Assembly (NCBI GenBank): GCA_938074045.1
Contig: CALJGI010000011.1
Location: 1 to 64,000 of the forward strand
Reading direction: 5' to 3'
Length of the DNA stretch: 64,000 nt
Origin: an uncultured Halieaceae bacterium
GTDB taxonomy: Bacteria > Pseudomonadota > Gammaproteobacteria > Pseudomonadales > Halieaceae
This document shows, piece after piece, positions 28,021 through 35,295 of the stretch. Made by a program: the position numbers and the translations under genes. The notes beneath the pieces are model-generated. The model did no database searches and was not told where the DNA came from. It saw only the letters and a list, made by a program, of their open reading frames with translations. Positions within the stretch are counted from its first letter, which is position 1. Each line of letters opens with the position of its first letter.

Positions 28021-29022
28021 ATGACTGCCATTGTCAAACATTCGCGTCACCGCTTTTGCATCGCCCCCATGATGGACTGGTCGGATAGGCACTGCCGAAC
28101 CTTCTGGCGTTGCCTGACCCGAGAGGCCCTGTTGTATACAGAAATGGTCACCACCGGTGCACTGATACACGGTGATCGGCAACGATTTCTGCTATTTAAC
28201 GAAGAGGAACATCCTGTCGCACTACAATTGGGAGGCTGCGACCCCGCCGACCTGGGACGGTGTGCTGCCTGGGCAGAGGAATGGGGCTACGATGAAGTCA
28301 ATCTTAACTGTGGATGCCCTTCAGATCGCGTTCAATCCGGGCGCTTTGGAGCCAGTCTTATGGCCGATCCTCACCTGGTGGCCAGCTGTGTCAAGGCAAT
28401 GCAGGCCGCATGCTCGATTCCGGTTACCATCAAACACCGCACGGGCATCGACCACATGGACAGTTACGAGGAGATGGCGAATTTTGTCAAACCTGTCGCT
28501 AGTGCCGGTTGCAAGGTGTTTATAGTGCATGCACGCAAGGCGTGGTTGCAGGGTTTGAGCCCGAAAGAAAATCGAGAAATCCCCCCATTGCACTACGAAT
28601 GGGTGTATCGCTTGAAAGAAGAGATGCCAGATTTGACGATTGTATTAAATGGCGGCATCACTTCGCTGGAGGAAACGAGAGAGCATTTAAGTAAAGTTGA
28701 TGGTGTGATGCTGGGCCGTGAAGCCTATCAAAATCCCTATATGCTCCAGTCTGTTGACGCGCATCTGTTTGAATCAGACGACCCGCTGGAAACAAGGGAA
28801 CAAATCCTGCTAGAGTTCATGCCATATATGGAGGAACAACTATCCCAGGGCGTTCCTTTGAATCACATGAGTCGGCACATTCTCGGTTTGTTTCAGCAAG
28901 TACCAGGGGCCAGAATGTTTCGCCGCCATATCAGCGAGAACGCTTACCGAAAGGGAGCTGGAATTGACACCATACATCAGGCGCTTGAACTGGTGCGGCA
29001 AGCGAATCGCGCAGTCGCCTGA
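28021..29022 (+). CDS. dusA: tRNA-dihydrouridine synthase A
   Basis: A 333-residue flavoenzyme that reduces U20/U20a in the D-loop of tRNA. The opening FCIAPMMDWSDRHCR is diagnostic, the catalytic Cys sits in NLNCGCPSDRVQSG (about residues 93-103), and the FMN-binding end has VLNGGI and GVMLGREAYQNPY. Length is normal for DusA. tal follows after 32 bases. dusA and tal next to rssB-rssC matches the gene order I recall in Pseudomonas. A partial inverted copy of its own 5' sequence lies about 360 bases upstream. Confidence 0.95.
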   Translation: MTAIVKHSRHRFCIAPMMDWSDRHCRTFWRCLTREALLYTEMVTTGALIHGDRQRFLLFNEEEHPVALQLGGCDPADLGRCAAWAEEWGYDEVNLNCGCPSDRVQSGRFGASLMADPHLVASCVKAMQAACSIPVTIKHRTGIDHMDSYEEMANFVKPVASAGCKVFIVHARKAWLQGLSPKENREIPPLHYEWVYRLKEEMPDLTIVLNGGITSLEETREHLSKVDGVMLGREAYQNPYMLQSVDAHLFESDDPLETREQILLEFMPYMEEQLSQGVPLNHMSRHILGLFQQVPGARMFRRHISENAYRKGAGIDTIHQALELVRQANRAVA

Positions 29023-29054
29023 CATAATGAACGCAACAGGGAAGTAATTTCTGA

Positions 29055-30011
29055 ATGACAACTAAACTCAAGCAACTAAAGAGTATGACCCAGGTGGTCG
29101 CCGATACCGGTGACATTCAGGCAATAGCTCGATACAAGCCCCAGGATGCCACAACCAATCCCTCACTATTGCTTAAGGCAGCCCAGCTGCCCCACTACCA
29201 AAGTCTAGTGGAGGGTGCGCGAGCATGGGCGGCAAATTCCAGTGACAACAGCCAGAAACAAATGCAGAACTGTTGTGACAAGCTGGCAGTAGATATCGGC
29301 TGTGAAATTCTCCAGCTCATCCCGGGGCGGATCTCAACGGAGGTGGATGCCCGGCTATCCTTTGACAAGGAAGGCAGTATTTTCCGAGCACGAAAGTTAA
29401 TTGATCTCTATGCCGAACAAGGAATCGAGCGCGACCGCATTCTCATAAAAATCGCTAGTACCTGGGAGGGAATCCGGGCAGCAGAGATACTGGAAAGTGA
29501 AGGCATTAATTGTAATCTCACACTTTTATTCAGCCTGGAGCAGGCGGCCGCTGCGGCAGAGGCAGGTGCATATCTTATATCTCCTTTCGTCGGACGAATT
29601 CTCGATTGGTACAAAGCGAACACGGAACTAAAGATAAAACAGCCCAATGACGATCCAGGCGTACAATCGGTTACCGAAATCTACAACTACTACAAAAGCC
29701 GAGGCTACAACACCGTGGTAATGGGAGCCAGCTTTAGAAACGTGGATGAGATTGAGGCACTGGCGGGCTGCGATCGCCTCACGATAAGCCCCGCCTTGCT
29801 GGACGAATTGGCCAGTGATGACGGGGATCTTCCCAGAGTGCTGTCATCAGAGAATGCAGAGTCCGGGCATAACTCCCTGCTATACAGTGAAAGCGAATTC
29901 CGCTACGCCTTGAACAAGAATGCCATGGCCACCGAAAAACTGGCCGAGGGAATCAGAAACTTTGTCGCAGACCAGGTCAAACTGGAAGCGCTTTTGAAGT
30001 CTGAGCCATGA
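29055..30011 (+). CDS. tal: Transaldolase
   Basis: A 318-residue enzyme of the non-oxidative pentose phosphate pathway that moves a dihydroxyacetone unit between sugar phosphates. [23 protein letters not shown] (read in parts) is the family opening. The Schiff-base Lys lies in [12 protein letters not shown] (about residue 135), and the phosphate-binding region contains [12 protein letters not shown]. The length matches TalB. Its stop overlaps the start of the TerB-like gene by four bases. Confidence 0.95.
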   Translation: MTTKLKQLKSMTQVVADTGDIQAIARYKPQDATTNPSLLLKAAQLPHYQSLVEGARAWAANSSDNSQKQMQNCCDKLAVDIGCEILQLIPGRISTEVDARLSFDKEGSIFRARKLIDLYAEQGIERDRILIKIASTWEGIRAAEILESEGINCNLTLLFSLEQAAAAAEAGAYLISPFVGRILDWYKANTELKIKQPNDDPGVQSVTEIYNYYKSRGYNTVVMGASFRNVDEIEALAGCDRLTISPALLDELASDDGDLPRVLSSENAESGHNSLLYSESEFRYALNKNAMATEKLAEGIRNFVADQVKLEALLKSEP

Positions 30012-30469
30012 TTGACCTATTCAAGCAATTCTTTGACAGCAATGAGAATCAGCCGGAAAACTACGGCGAACAACAGGTGAAACTTGCTGCCGCGAGTCTC
30101 CTCGCCGAGTGCATGCGAGCAGATCATGAGGTTACCCCGATTGAACGTGCGGCCTTTGAGACTGCTGTAGAGCAAGCGTTGGGTGTAGACCACGATGAGC
30201 TCCATTCTCTCATCGACGACGCCACGGCATCAGCCGACGCGGCGACCTCCACCTATGAATTCACCCGCCTGATAAATGATCACTACACCGCCACGCAAAA
30301 AGCCAGTTTGATCGAGGCAATGTGGATGATTGCCTATGCGGACGGAGATCTTGATCGCTACGAGGAGCATCTGATACGCAAGGTCGCCGAACTTATCTAT
30401 GTATCGCACAAGGATTTTATCAGGTTAAAGCTGGCGGCCCGCGCCACCACGGATCTTGATCAGCGGTAG
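30008..30469 (+). CDS. TerB-like helical protein
   Basis: A 153-residue soluble all-helical protein. Two repeats of the TerB/DjlA N-terminal pattern are visible: [22 protein letters not shown] (acidic metal-binding-like loop) and [28 protein letters not shown], both read in parts. TerB-domain proteins are linked to tellurite resistance and membrane stress, but single-domain versions like this have no settled role. Its ATG overlaps the tal stop (ATGA), so translation is coupled. It converges on rssC with a 16-base gap. Confidence 0.8.
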   Translation: MIDLFKQFFDSNENQPENYGEQQVKLAAASLLAECMRADHEVTPIERAAFETAVEQALGVDHDELHSLIDDATASADAATSTYEFTRLINDHYTATQKASLIEAMWMIAYADGDLDRYEEHLIRKVAELIYVSHKDFIRLKLAARATTDLDQR

Positions 30470-30485
30470 CAATACAGCAAACTAC

Positions 30486-30968
30486 TCAGCTGTGTTCCAG
30501 CATGGATATAAGTGGCTGAAATTTCGCGCGATTTTTTTCATTTATATCCATCAAAATACGATGGGCTTCGATAACCCGCTCTCGACAACCCTCCTCCGTA
30601 ATTCCGGATATTGGCAGTGCATCCAGATTGTCTTTGGACTGCGGCAAGTCTGCCGTAATAGTGTAGATGGTCTGAAACCCCATGCTGGACAACAGCCTCG
30701 TTATTCCCGGCCGTGGCGAATAAACAATTGGCCGGTAGCCCAACCGCTCGCGAACCTGCATGGACAAATTAGCCAACAAACCCAGCGTTGTGCTGTCTAT
30801 CCCTTCCACCTCTGACAAGTCGACAGCGACATCGGTAAAAGCCTCATCACTAAGCATTATCTCAATATAATCGTCTATAGTTTTGCACAGAGTGACCCGA
30901 ACATCCCCCACAAATTTCAGCAGATAGCATCCATCGTGCTGAGCCGCCATGATTCGTCCCTCAGTCAT
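30486..30968 (-). CDS. rssC: STAS-domain anti-sigma-factor antagonist, RssC-like
   Basis: A 160-residue protein. The STAS domain runs over about residues 8-110 with LLKFVGDVRVTLC at the start and the phospho-acceptor region VEGIDSTTLGLLANLS, where Ser or Thr would be phosphorylated by an anti-sigma kinase. It overlaps the response-regulator/phosphatase gene by four bases. The pair matches rssB-rssC of Pseudomonas, which acts on RpoS turnover or activity; HsbA-type antagonists are the main alternative. The neighbouring tal, dusA and mlaA support the Rss assignment. Confidence 0.8.
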   Translation of the reverse strand: MTEGRIMAAQHDGCYLLKFVGDVRVTLCKTIDDYIEIMLSDEAFTDVAVDLSEVEGIDSTTLGLLANLSMQVRERLGYRPIVYSPRPGITRLLSSMGFQTIYTITADLPQSKDNLDALPISGITEEGCRERVIEAHRILMDINEKNRAKFQPLISMLEHS

Positions 30969-32158
30969 GATCCCGACGTCCCGTTCACGAATAAGGCGGC
31001 GATGTCGTCAGGTGCATTGTGCGCTTTATTCAGCCCCAACCGCTCAATCAATAGTTCTGGCCGCTCATAACTGGTGGCGAAAGCCTCAAGAAAGTAGGCC
31101 TCTTTTTCCACCAGATCCTCTGGTGGGAGAATTTCGAGTATTCCATCGGAGAACAGCGCCAGCGTGAAATGGTCTGGTAGCTCAATCGATGAAGCCTGGT
31201 AATCTGCTTCCTCAAACAAACCCACTGGGGATCCTTCACCGGGTAGATAACGAGCGCCGTCAGTCGAAACCAAAACGGGTAGAGGTAAGTGACCCGCCAC
31301 GCTATAGGTCAGCTCGCGCGTGTTCAATTCGATGACACCCACGCACATGGTGGCATACTTGCCCATATCGATGGCAAGTAATTCCCGGTTGGCCGTGTGC
31401 AATATATCCACCGGATTTAGAATCGTTTGCTCCGATTCATGCAGAAAGCTTGAGCGTTTCCGGGCGAAAAGGTTTTTAAGCAGCACCGTGACAAAGGCAG
31501 AGGAAGAGCCATGTCCCGATACGTCGGCCATAAAAAATGCGACGTGATTCTGGCCCACCAGAAAATAATCGGTGAAATCACCACTGAGATATAAAGATGG
31601 GATAACCGTGTGATTGAATACCAGATCGCCAATCGTCATTGGAGTTGTCGGCAGCATTCGTAACTGGACGTGTCGTCCAACTTGTTGATCCTGGCGCAAA
31701 ACCTCCAGGTTGGCCGATAGCTCAGAGTTGGTAATTTCCAACTTCCGGCGGTAGTACTGATTTTCATGTCGAAGAGAACTGATTTCTACACAACGCTGCA
31801 GACTCTTTCGAATCGCATCCCAATCTTCAAGAGGTTTCATGAAATAGTCTGTTGCGCCCAGTCGCAGGGCACGCTTCACCTCCTCAACCGACGGGTTGGA
31901 ACATATCATGATCGATGGCAAGGTAAATGGCAGTTTATCGATCTGGTCCTGCCATTCATCCCAGGGAATGCCCGGCATATCCATATCTGTGACAACAACA
32001 TCGATGGGTTCACTGGAGGCCATACTCAGTGCCTCTTCCGGCGAATGCGCAACAGAATATTCCCAGTCGCCCCAGGACTTCATGTGGGATATAAATTCTT
32101 TGATTAGCGCCTTGTCGTACTCCACGAACAAGATTCGCGCTGTTTTAGCGTCGGCCAT
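30965..32158 (-). CDS. rssB: Response regulator with PP2C-type (SpoIIE) phosphatase domain, RssB-like
   Basis: A 397-residue two-domain protein. The receiver domain (residues 1-125) keeps the phospho-acceptor Asp in VVTDMDMPG and the Lys in YFMKPLED. A linker coiled coil (about 135-165) leads to a SpoIIE/PP2C phosphatase with all metal Asp motifs: ADVSGHG, LFSDGILEI and DDIAALF. Such proteins dephosphorylate a STAS antagonist, here the product of the overlapping next gene. Pseudomonas RssB has this architecture, unlike the E. coli protein, whose C-terminal phosphatase-like domain is degenerate. Its site next to mlaA fits the Pseudomonas order. Confidence 0.85.
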   Translation of the reverse strand: MADAKTARILFVEYDKALIKEFISHMKSWGDWEYSVAHSPEEALSMASSEPIDVVVTDMDMPGIPWDEWQDQIDKLPFTLPSIMICSNPSVEEVKRALRLGATDYFMKPLEDWDAIRKSLQRCVEISSLRHENQYYRRKLEITNSELSANLEVLRQDQQVGRHVQLRMLPTTPMTIGDLVFNHTVIPSLYLSGDFTDYFLVGQNHVAFFMADVSGHGSSSAFVTVLLKNLFARKRSSFLHESEQTILNPVDILHTANRELLAIDMGKYATMCVGVIELNTRELTYSVAGHLPLPVLVSTDGARYLPGEGSPVGLFEEADYQASSIELPDHFTLALFSDGILEILPPEDLVEKEAYFLEAFATSYERPELLIERLGLNKAHNAPDDIAALFVNGTSGS

Positions 32159-32316
32159 GACTGAAGTTCAGAACATGCCACCCACATAATTCACGGGCGG
32201 CCCAGGTTGATTCCAAATCGGTGAGAAACCGTGCTCCACCGTGCATGGGGCTGCAAGTAGATGACAGGCTTTACGCGTGAATTTGAGGATTATGTCGCAA
32301 GAAATGTACTGAGGGA

Positions 32317-33087
32317 CTAGTCATCCCAATCAAAATTTTCGTCACCAAAATCATCTTGAATTTCACCGGTGGTGATGTATTCCCGTTGTTGAAGATAGGC
32401 GTCACGCAGGAAAATGTATCGATCACCGCTGATAAGCTCACCTGCCTCCAGCAGATCAGCGCGACTGGACACAGTATCAAGTGCAGTAAGTCCATTGCGC
32501 GTTTGCACATCTTCAAGTTGCTGATAGGAAAGCGCATTGGCATCAAAAATCCTGCCAACACCACTGCGAACAGTGGCAGGTCCCAGCACTGGCACCATAA
32601 TATAGGGACCGGAACCCGCGCCCCAGCGCGCCAACGTTTGGCCAAAATCTGCCTGCTCACTATCAAGCCCCATCTCACTAGCCACATCAACCAGGCCGAA
32701 CACACCTATTGTAGAATTCACCAAAAACCTGCCGCCGTCCTCAGCGGCCATAGACATTTCACCCTGCAGGCTGTGATTAACCAAGTCATTCAACTCACCT
32801 AGATTGGAGAAGAAATTTTTAACACCCTGCTCGACAAATCCAGGCGCCAGGAAATGATAGGTTTCGGCAACCGGTGCCAGAAAATAGGTGTCCAGTACAT
32901 CATTAAAAGCGAAAACTGCGCGGTTCATGCGCTCCAGCGGATCCACATTGCGCTCTGCCGTCTGAGTCTCATGGGGGAAGGTGCTGTTAAGCTCGCCCTC
33001 AAAGGTTTCCGCCGCGACGGAAACAGAAAAAATAGCCAGCGCCATAGCCAGACCAAACTGACGAAAAGTATCGAACTTGTAATTCAT
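32317..33087 (-). CDS. mlaA: MlaA/VacJ family outer-membrane lipid-asymmetry protein
   Basis: A 256-residue protein of the Mla pathway, which removes misplaced phospholipids from the outer leaflet. Family signatures are DPLERMNRAVFAFND, FLAPVAETYHFLAP, VKNFFSNLGELNDLVN and GRFLVNSTIGVFGL, all read in parts. The ATG at 33087 yields a Sec signal ending near VSVAAET. No cysteine is present in the signal region, so unlike E. coli MlaA it is apparently not a lipoprotein; processing by signal peptidase I is predicted. A longer reading frame upstream would run into the hvfC-like gene and adds no signal. Confidence 0.9.
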   Translation of the reverse strand: MNYKFDTFRQFGLAMALAIFSVSVAAETFEGELNSTFPHETQTAERNVDPLERMNRAVFAFNDVLDTYFLAPVAETYHFLAPGFVEQGVKNFFSNLGELNDLVNHSLQGEMSMAAEDGGRFLVNSTIGVFGLVDVASEMGLDSEQADFGQTLARWGAGSGPYIMVPVLGPATVRSGVGRIFDANALSYQQLEDVQTRNGLTALDTVSSRADLLEAGELISGDRYIFLRDAYLQQREYITTGEIQDDFGDENFDWDD

Positions 33088-33130
33088 GCCGTTAGCCCAA
33101 GGCCTCGAACCTGCAATGATATGCACTGCT

Positions 33131-33910
33131 TTAAACCTCTGCAACTCGATGCACCGCAGTGCCGAGCAGAATATCCTGATCAGATAGCTTCGTCAGTAGA
33201 TCTGCACCAAAAGTCAGAATCTGAACATCCCCCTCTCGTCCCAGTTCTCGGGCAATCTGTAGTAATAGTTCCCGGCCCGTGAGGTTTCTACGCCGATCAA
33301 TCAGTTCCAGAAGCCTGGCGGTGACACTGTTCGATTCCATGAACTTAACTTCATCTGCTCGATTTCTGTACACAATCAAATAGGTTGGCTGTTCGGGCTG
33401 CCGTTCCGGACGAAATTCCACCCCTATCCTGTGAACAGGGTAGCGGTATTGCAGTGACCATGCCAAAGGCGACAAGGCTGGAATTCCGGTCATCAAGTCG
33501 CCATCTTGATCAACTTCTGTATGATCAAAATCGGCCTCGGCAACGTCAAGTGCCAATTCCACCCATTCGTAATGAGCAAGTTCCAGCAAGAATGCCGGGT
33601 CAGTCGCTTCTGGAGACCGCTCGTCACGCAGGTAGTGCAAAAACTCCTGTGAGATCTCAAGAAAATAGGGGCTCTCACTGCGGTGATCGCGGATGAATCC
33701 GCGCACTAGCTCCTGCCAATCATTATCGTCATAGAGACGGCGTAATATGGGGAAGCCACTACGTATGAAATTTTCAATATTGTTGTATATAAGACCAGAA
33801 TATATATCCAACCGCCGCTGTTCTATCGCTGGGGCCACGCGGGCATCGGGATCGCGCAAATAGTAGGCTAGTTCATTCTGGCGCTGCTGAAATCCGGTTG
33901 CACTAACCAT
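33131..33910 (-). CDS. hvfC: DUF2063 bufferin/Hvf biosynthesis partner protein
   Basis: A 259-residue protein of the DUF2063 family (HvfC/BufC). The N-terminal part opens [15 protein letters not shown] and contains [16 protein letters not shown] and [12 protein letters not shown], the usual DUF2063 features. The C-terminal half is a winged-helix-like domain similar to precursor-recognition elements. In known MNIO systems this partner binds the precursor peptide and delivers it to the DUF692 enzyme. It overlaps the DUF692 gene by eight bases. A membrane DoxX gene that often follows in such operons is absent; mlaA follows instead. Confidence 0.85.
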   Translation of the reverse strand: MVSATGFQQRQNELAYYLRDPDARVAPAIEQRRLDIYSGLIYNNIENFIRSGFPILRRLYDDNDWQELVRGFIRDHRSESPYFLEISQEFLHYLRDERSPEATDPAFLLELAHYEWVELALDVAEADFDHTEVDQDGDLMTGIPALSPLAWSLQYRYPVHRIGVEFRPERQPEQPTYLIVYRNRADEVKFMESNSVTARLLELIDRRRNLTGRELLLQIARELGREGDVQILTFGADLLTKLSDQDILLGTAVHRVAEV

Positions 33911-34754
33911 AGCGTTGCGTCAACTCTGTTGGTGCATCCGCTTGCAGGGCTCGAATACGAGCGACCTCTGCCAGCAACTCTTGCAGTGGTGGAATATTGA
34001 AATCTCGCTCCAGCAAGGTCGGTACCGGGCCGCACATGCGATAGGCCTGCTCCAGCAAGGACCACACCGGATCGATAACGTCGGCGCCATGGGTGTCGAC
34101 CTTTAGATCAGCAGCCTCGTCATAATGGCCGGCCACATGAATGTAGCGGGTCCGTTCAAGAGGAAGACCACGTAAAAACTCAACCGGGTCATAACCATGG
34201 TTAATGCTGTTTACATAGATGTTGTTCACATCAAGCAGAAGATCACAGTCGGCCTCCGCGAGAACTGCCGTGACAAACTCCAGCTCAGACATTTCCTGCC
34301 CCGGAGCTGCGTAATATGAAGCGTTCTCCAGGGCAATGCGTTGCCCCAGAATATCCTGAACCTGCTTCACCCGTTCCGCCACGTGCTGCACCGCTTCAAC
34401 GGTAAAGGGAATCGGCAACAAATCGTATAAATGACCCTGGTCGGCACAATAGGTCAGGTGATCGCTATAAAAGGGGCACTGATACCGGGCAATGAAATCT
34501 TTGATAGCCTTTAACAAATCCCAATCCAGCGGTTCTGTGCCACCTATATTGAGTGACAAGCCATGTAGCGTGATGGTACTGCGATCCGCCAGTTCATCGA
34601 ACTGCCGCCGCCAGCGGCCACCCACGGACACCCAATTCTCGGGTGCAACCTCGTAAAAATCGGGTTTGTCATTATCCAGATGGTAAAGCGGGCCCAACAG
34701 GGCCCGCCTCAATCCTAAACCCGCGCCCTGAAGCGCGGCTTCAACCGTGGACAT
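33903..34754 (-). CDS. hvfB: DUF692 multinuclear non-heme iron oxidase (MNIO), HvfB-like
   Basis: A 283-residue TIM-barrel enzyme of the DUF692/MNIO family. Metal-ligand motifs are all visible: [46 protein letters not shown] and [10 protein letters not shown]. Family members use two or three irons and oxygen to convert precursor cysteines into thiooxazole or oxazolone/thioamide groups. It starts six bases after the precursor stop with no ribosome site of its own, so translation is coupled. The EGKCG-rich peptide next door is the obvious substrate. Confidence 0.92.
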   Translation of the reverse strand: MSTVEAALQGAGLGLRRALLGPLYHLDNDKPDFYEVAPENWVSVGGRWRRQFDELADRSTITLHGLSLNIGGTEPLDWDLLKAIKDFIARYQCPFYSDHLTYCADQGHLYDLLPIPFTVEAVQHVAERVKQVQDILGQRIALENASYYAAPGQEMSELEFVTAVLAEADCDLLLDVNNIYVNSINHGYDPVEFLRGLPLERTRYIHVAGHYDEAADLKVDTHGADVIDPVWSLLEQAYRMCGPVPTLLERDFNIPPLQELLAEVARIRALQADAPTELTQRYG

Positions 34755-34760
34755 GGCTAA

Positions 34761-35171
34761 TTAACCGCCACACTTACCTTCGCCGCACTTGCCTTCAGCT
34801 TTGGCTTTGCCTTCACCACATTTACCTTCGGCTTTGGCTTTGCCTTCGCCACATTTGCCTTCACCGCATTTGCCTTCGGCTTCGCCTTTCCCTTCGCCTT
34901 CGCCGCACTTGCCTTCACCACATTTACCTTCGGCTTTGCCTTTACCTTCACCGCATTTGCCTTCGGCTTTGCCTTTGCCTTCGCCTTCGCCGCACTTGCC
35001 TTCGCCACATTTGCCCTCATGACCCTTACCGAAGTCAACAAGGTCATACCCACCTGTCAACTGCTGAGCACTAAAAGGGTTAGCATCGGCGGATGCCAAT
35101 GGTGCAACAGAGGTTGCCAAAAATGCTGCACCAAGTGCAGCTGCCAGAGGTTTTTTCTTGTAATAGGACAT
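34761..35171 (-). CDS. hvfA: Bufferin-like precursor peptide with ten EGKCG motifs (HvfA-like)
   Basis: A 136-residue exported low-complexity protein. CAGGAGCTACC before the ATG at 35171 sets the start. A Sec signal (KKKPLAAALGAAFLATSVAPLASADA, read in parts) is followed by about 20 ordinary residues (GGYDLVDFG), then residues 48-136 built of EGKCG units separated by short Lys/Glu/Gly/Ala spacers. Every one of the ten cysteines lies in an exact EGKCG. EGKCG peptides of the Haemophilus HvfA type are substrates of MNIO enzymes and bind copper(I). The downstream DUF692 and DUF2063 genes complete the biosynthetic unit. Confidence 0.92.
   Translation of the reverse strand: MSYYKKKPLAAALGAAFLATSVAPLASADANPFSAQQLTGGYDLVDFGKGHEGKCGEGKCGEGEGKGKAEGKCGEGKGKAEGKCGEGKCGEGEGKGEAEGKCGEGKCGEGKAKAEGKCGEGKAKAEGKCGEGKCGG
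34764..35030 (-). repeat. Coding repeat region of the bufferin-like precursor
   Basis: Units coding EGKCG occur in the order 2-1-2-2-1-2, separated by spacers EGEGKGKA, EGKGKA, EGEGKGEA, EGKAKA and EGKAKA. The near-identical DNA units should allow copy-number change by slippage or recombination. Confidence 0.85.
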
Positions 35172-35248
35172 GGTAGCTCCTGATTCAATTAGTATCGTTT
35201 TTGCGCAAATTCGCACGCAGCGAATCGTCTTGGGCTCGCTGTGCTAGC

Positions 35249-35276
35249 TATGACCAGGGTTTATCCCAGGAGTTTC
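35249..35276 (-). promoter_or_regulatory. Candidate ECF-sigma promoter of the hvfABC operon
   Basis: On the reverse strand GAAACT (35276-35271) and GTCATA (35254-35249) are 16 bases apart. An AAC-containing -35 and a GTC -10 at this distance is the pattern of ECF sigma promoters. A leader of about 70 bases would precede the precursor ATG. No sigma70-like promoter of comparable quality is seen. Confidence 0.4.
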
Positions 35277-35295
35277 ATAACTTTTCCAACTTTTT

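Noticed and set aside
27835-28182. Minus-strand 115-codon frame overlapping dusA
   Set aside because: Its sequence is the antisense of the conserved dusA start region and shows no family match.
33090-33125. GGTTCGAGGCC on the reverse strand, resembling a tRNA T-loop
   Set aside because: The flanking bases do not form a T stem and no D or anticodon arm is found upstream.
34789-35022. Plus-strand frame rich in Pro, Ser, Leu and Ala opposite the bufferin precursor
   Set aside because: It is the exact antisense of the EGKCG repeat DNA; its periodicity comes from the real gene on the other strand, which has the signal peptide and ribosome site.
35251-35276. CCTGGG-ATAAA-CCCTGG near the hrpA stop as a terminator
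   Set aside because: The stem is only three good pairs and no T run follows on either strand; the stretch fits better as the spacer of the ECF-like promoter.
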